Source of the DNA: DHVE2 group archaeon
GTDB lineage: Archaea; Thermoplasmatota; Thermoplasmata; Thermoplasmatales; Aciduliprofundaceae
NCBI GenBank assembly: GCA_015522935.1
Contig: WALH01000074.1
Location: 1 to 5,498 of the forward strand
Length of the DNA stretch: 5,498 bases
Direction: 5' to 3'
Position 1 is the stretch's first letter. Every line of letters starts with the position of its first letter. A program made the translations under genes and the position numbers. The notes below the pieces were generated by a model, which saw only the letters and a program-made list of their open reading frames with translations, was not told the origin of the DNA and did not search any database. This document shows positions 5,337 to 5,498 of this stretch, one piece after another.

Positions 5337-5438
5337 GTGTACGTGTTGGAAAGTGGAGGATAGTTTTACCGTATTGAGAGAGATAAAATAATAATACTGA
5401 GCATTGCTTCCAATAAAAACGTGTATGAAAATTTATGA
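5337..5438 (+). pseudogene. RelE/ParE-like toxin remnant with gutted centre and in-frame stop
   Basis: Starting at GTG 5337, three bases after the antitoxin-like stop, the frame reads V(M)YVLESGG, a TAG stop at 5361-5363, and then FYRIERDKIIILSIASNKNVYENL to TGA at 5436-5438. The second piece is like the last strands of RelE/ParE-superfamily toxins, where 'YRIxYRIE-DKIxIL-I-HRxxVY' is typical; here Ser-Asn-Lys replaces the His-Arg positions. A full toxin is about 85-95 residues, so roughly 50 codons between start and tail are missing. The simplest reading is an internal deletion with the junction near 5355-5364, leaving a dead gene. Both pieces being in one frame supports a single origin. Family identity is inferred from a short tail. 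Confidence 0.55.
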
Positions 5439-5451
5439 TTTCTCTAACCTA

Positions 5452-5466
5452 ATCAGTATTACTGAT
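5452..5466. repeat. perfect 15-bp palindrome (7-bp arms, 1-nt centre)
   Basis: ATCAGTA, a central T, then TACTGAT. The arms are exact complements, the size of a typical dimeric regulator site. It lies 13 bp after the toxin remnant's stop and 10 bp before an ATG at 5477 that opens a frame running off the window. Function is not shown; in AT-rich DNA a single palindrome of this size can arise by chance. Confidence 0.4.
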
Positions 5467-5498
5467 AATTTAGACTATGAATAAAGATAGTGCAGAAC

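Noticed and set aside
1..5498. CRISPR arrays, insertion sequences, tRNA or rRNA genes
   Set aside because: No regularly spaced repeats, transposase fragments, terminal inverted repeats or tRNA-like conserved segments were seen on either strand.

Overview
The window looks like chromosomal DNA from a euryarchaeon. The glutamyl-tRNA synthetase is of the long archaeal type with an N-terminal helical extension. The PLP synthase carries the insertion known from some archaeal enzymes. A secreted, sequon-rich protein has a C-terminal membrane anchor, and the promoters read as TATA/BRE elements close to their start codons, with T-tract terminators. The AT-leaning base use and gene types would suit the Thermoplasmata/DHVE2 (Aciduliprofundum-like) branch, but that placement is inference.

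Layout, left to right. (1) 1-672, plus strand: the 3' part of a Mur-ligase-family gene most like the C-terminal half of cyanophycin synthetase; its start lies outside the window. (2) 737-1747, plus: pdxS, a complete PLP synthase subunit with all key catalytic residues, 64 nt downstream and perhaps in the same transcription unit. No pdxT is seen. (3) 1748-1809: a short convergent terminator with T-tracts on both strands. (4) 1810-2985, minus: an unrecognised secreted/surface protein, probably glycosylated and anchored by a C-terminal helix. (5) 2986-3197: a divergent promoter region with one TATA box for each direction, each accompanied by its own pair of short direct repeats. (6) 3198-3449, plus: a small stand-alone PRC-barrel protein. 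(7) 3451-5127, minus: gltX, tail-to-tail with the PRC-barrel gene with a single base between the stop codons. (8) 5128-5498: a gene-poor stretch with the gltX promoter, the apparent remains of a type II toxin-antitoxin pair (antitoxin tail followed by a toxin that kept only its ends), and a perfect 15-bp palindrome near the right edge.

Most of the window is ordinary housekeeping sequence. The genes do not form one pathway: PLP synthesis, tRNA charging, a surface protein and a PRC-barrel protein simply adjoin. I do not see convincing evidence for a new multi-gene system. The points worth a second look are the archaeal cyanophycin-synthetase-like ligase, the paired direct repeats in the divergent promoter region, the non-canonical signature motifs and missing cysteines of the GluRS, the Met/His/Cys-rich N-terminus of the surface protein, and the gutted toxin-antitoxin locus.
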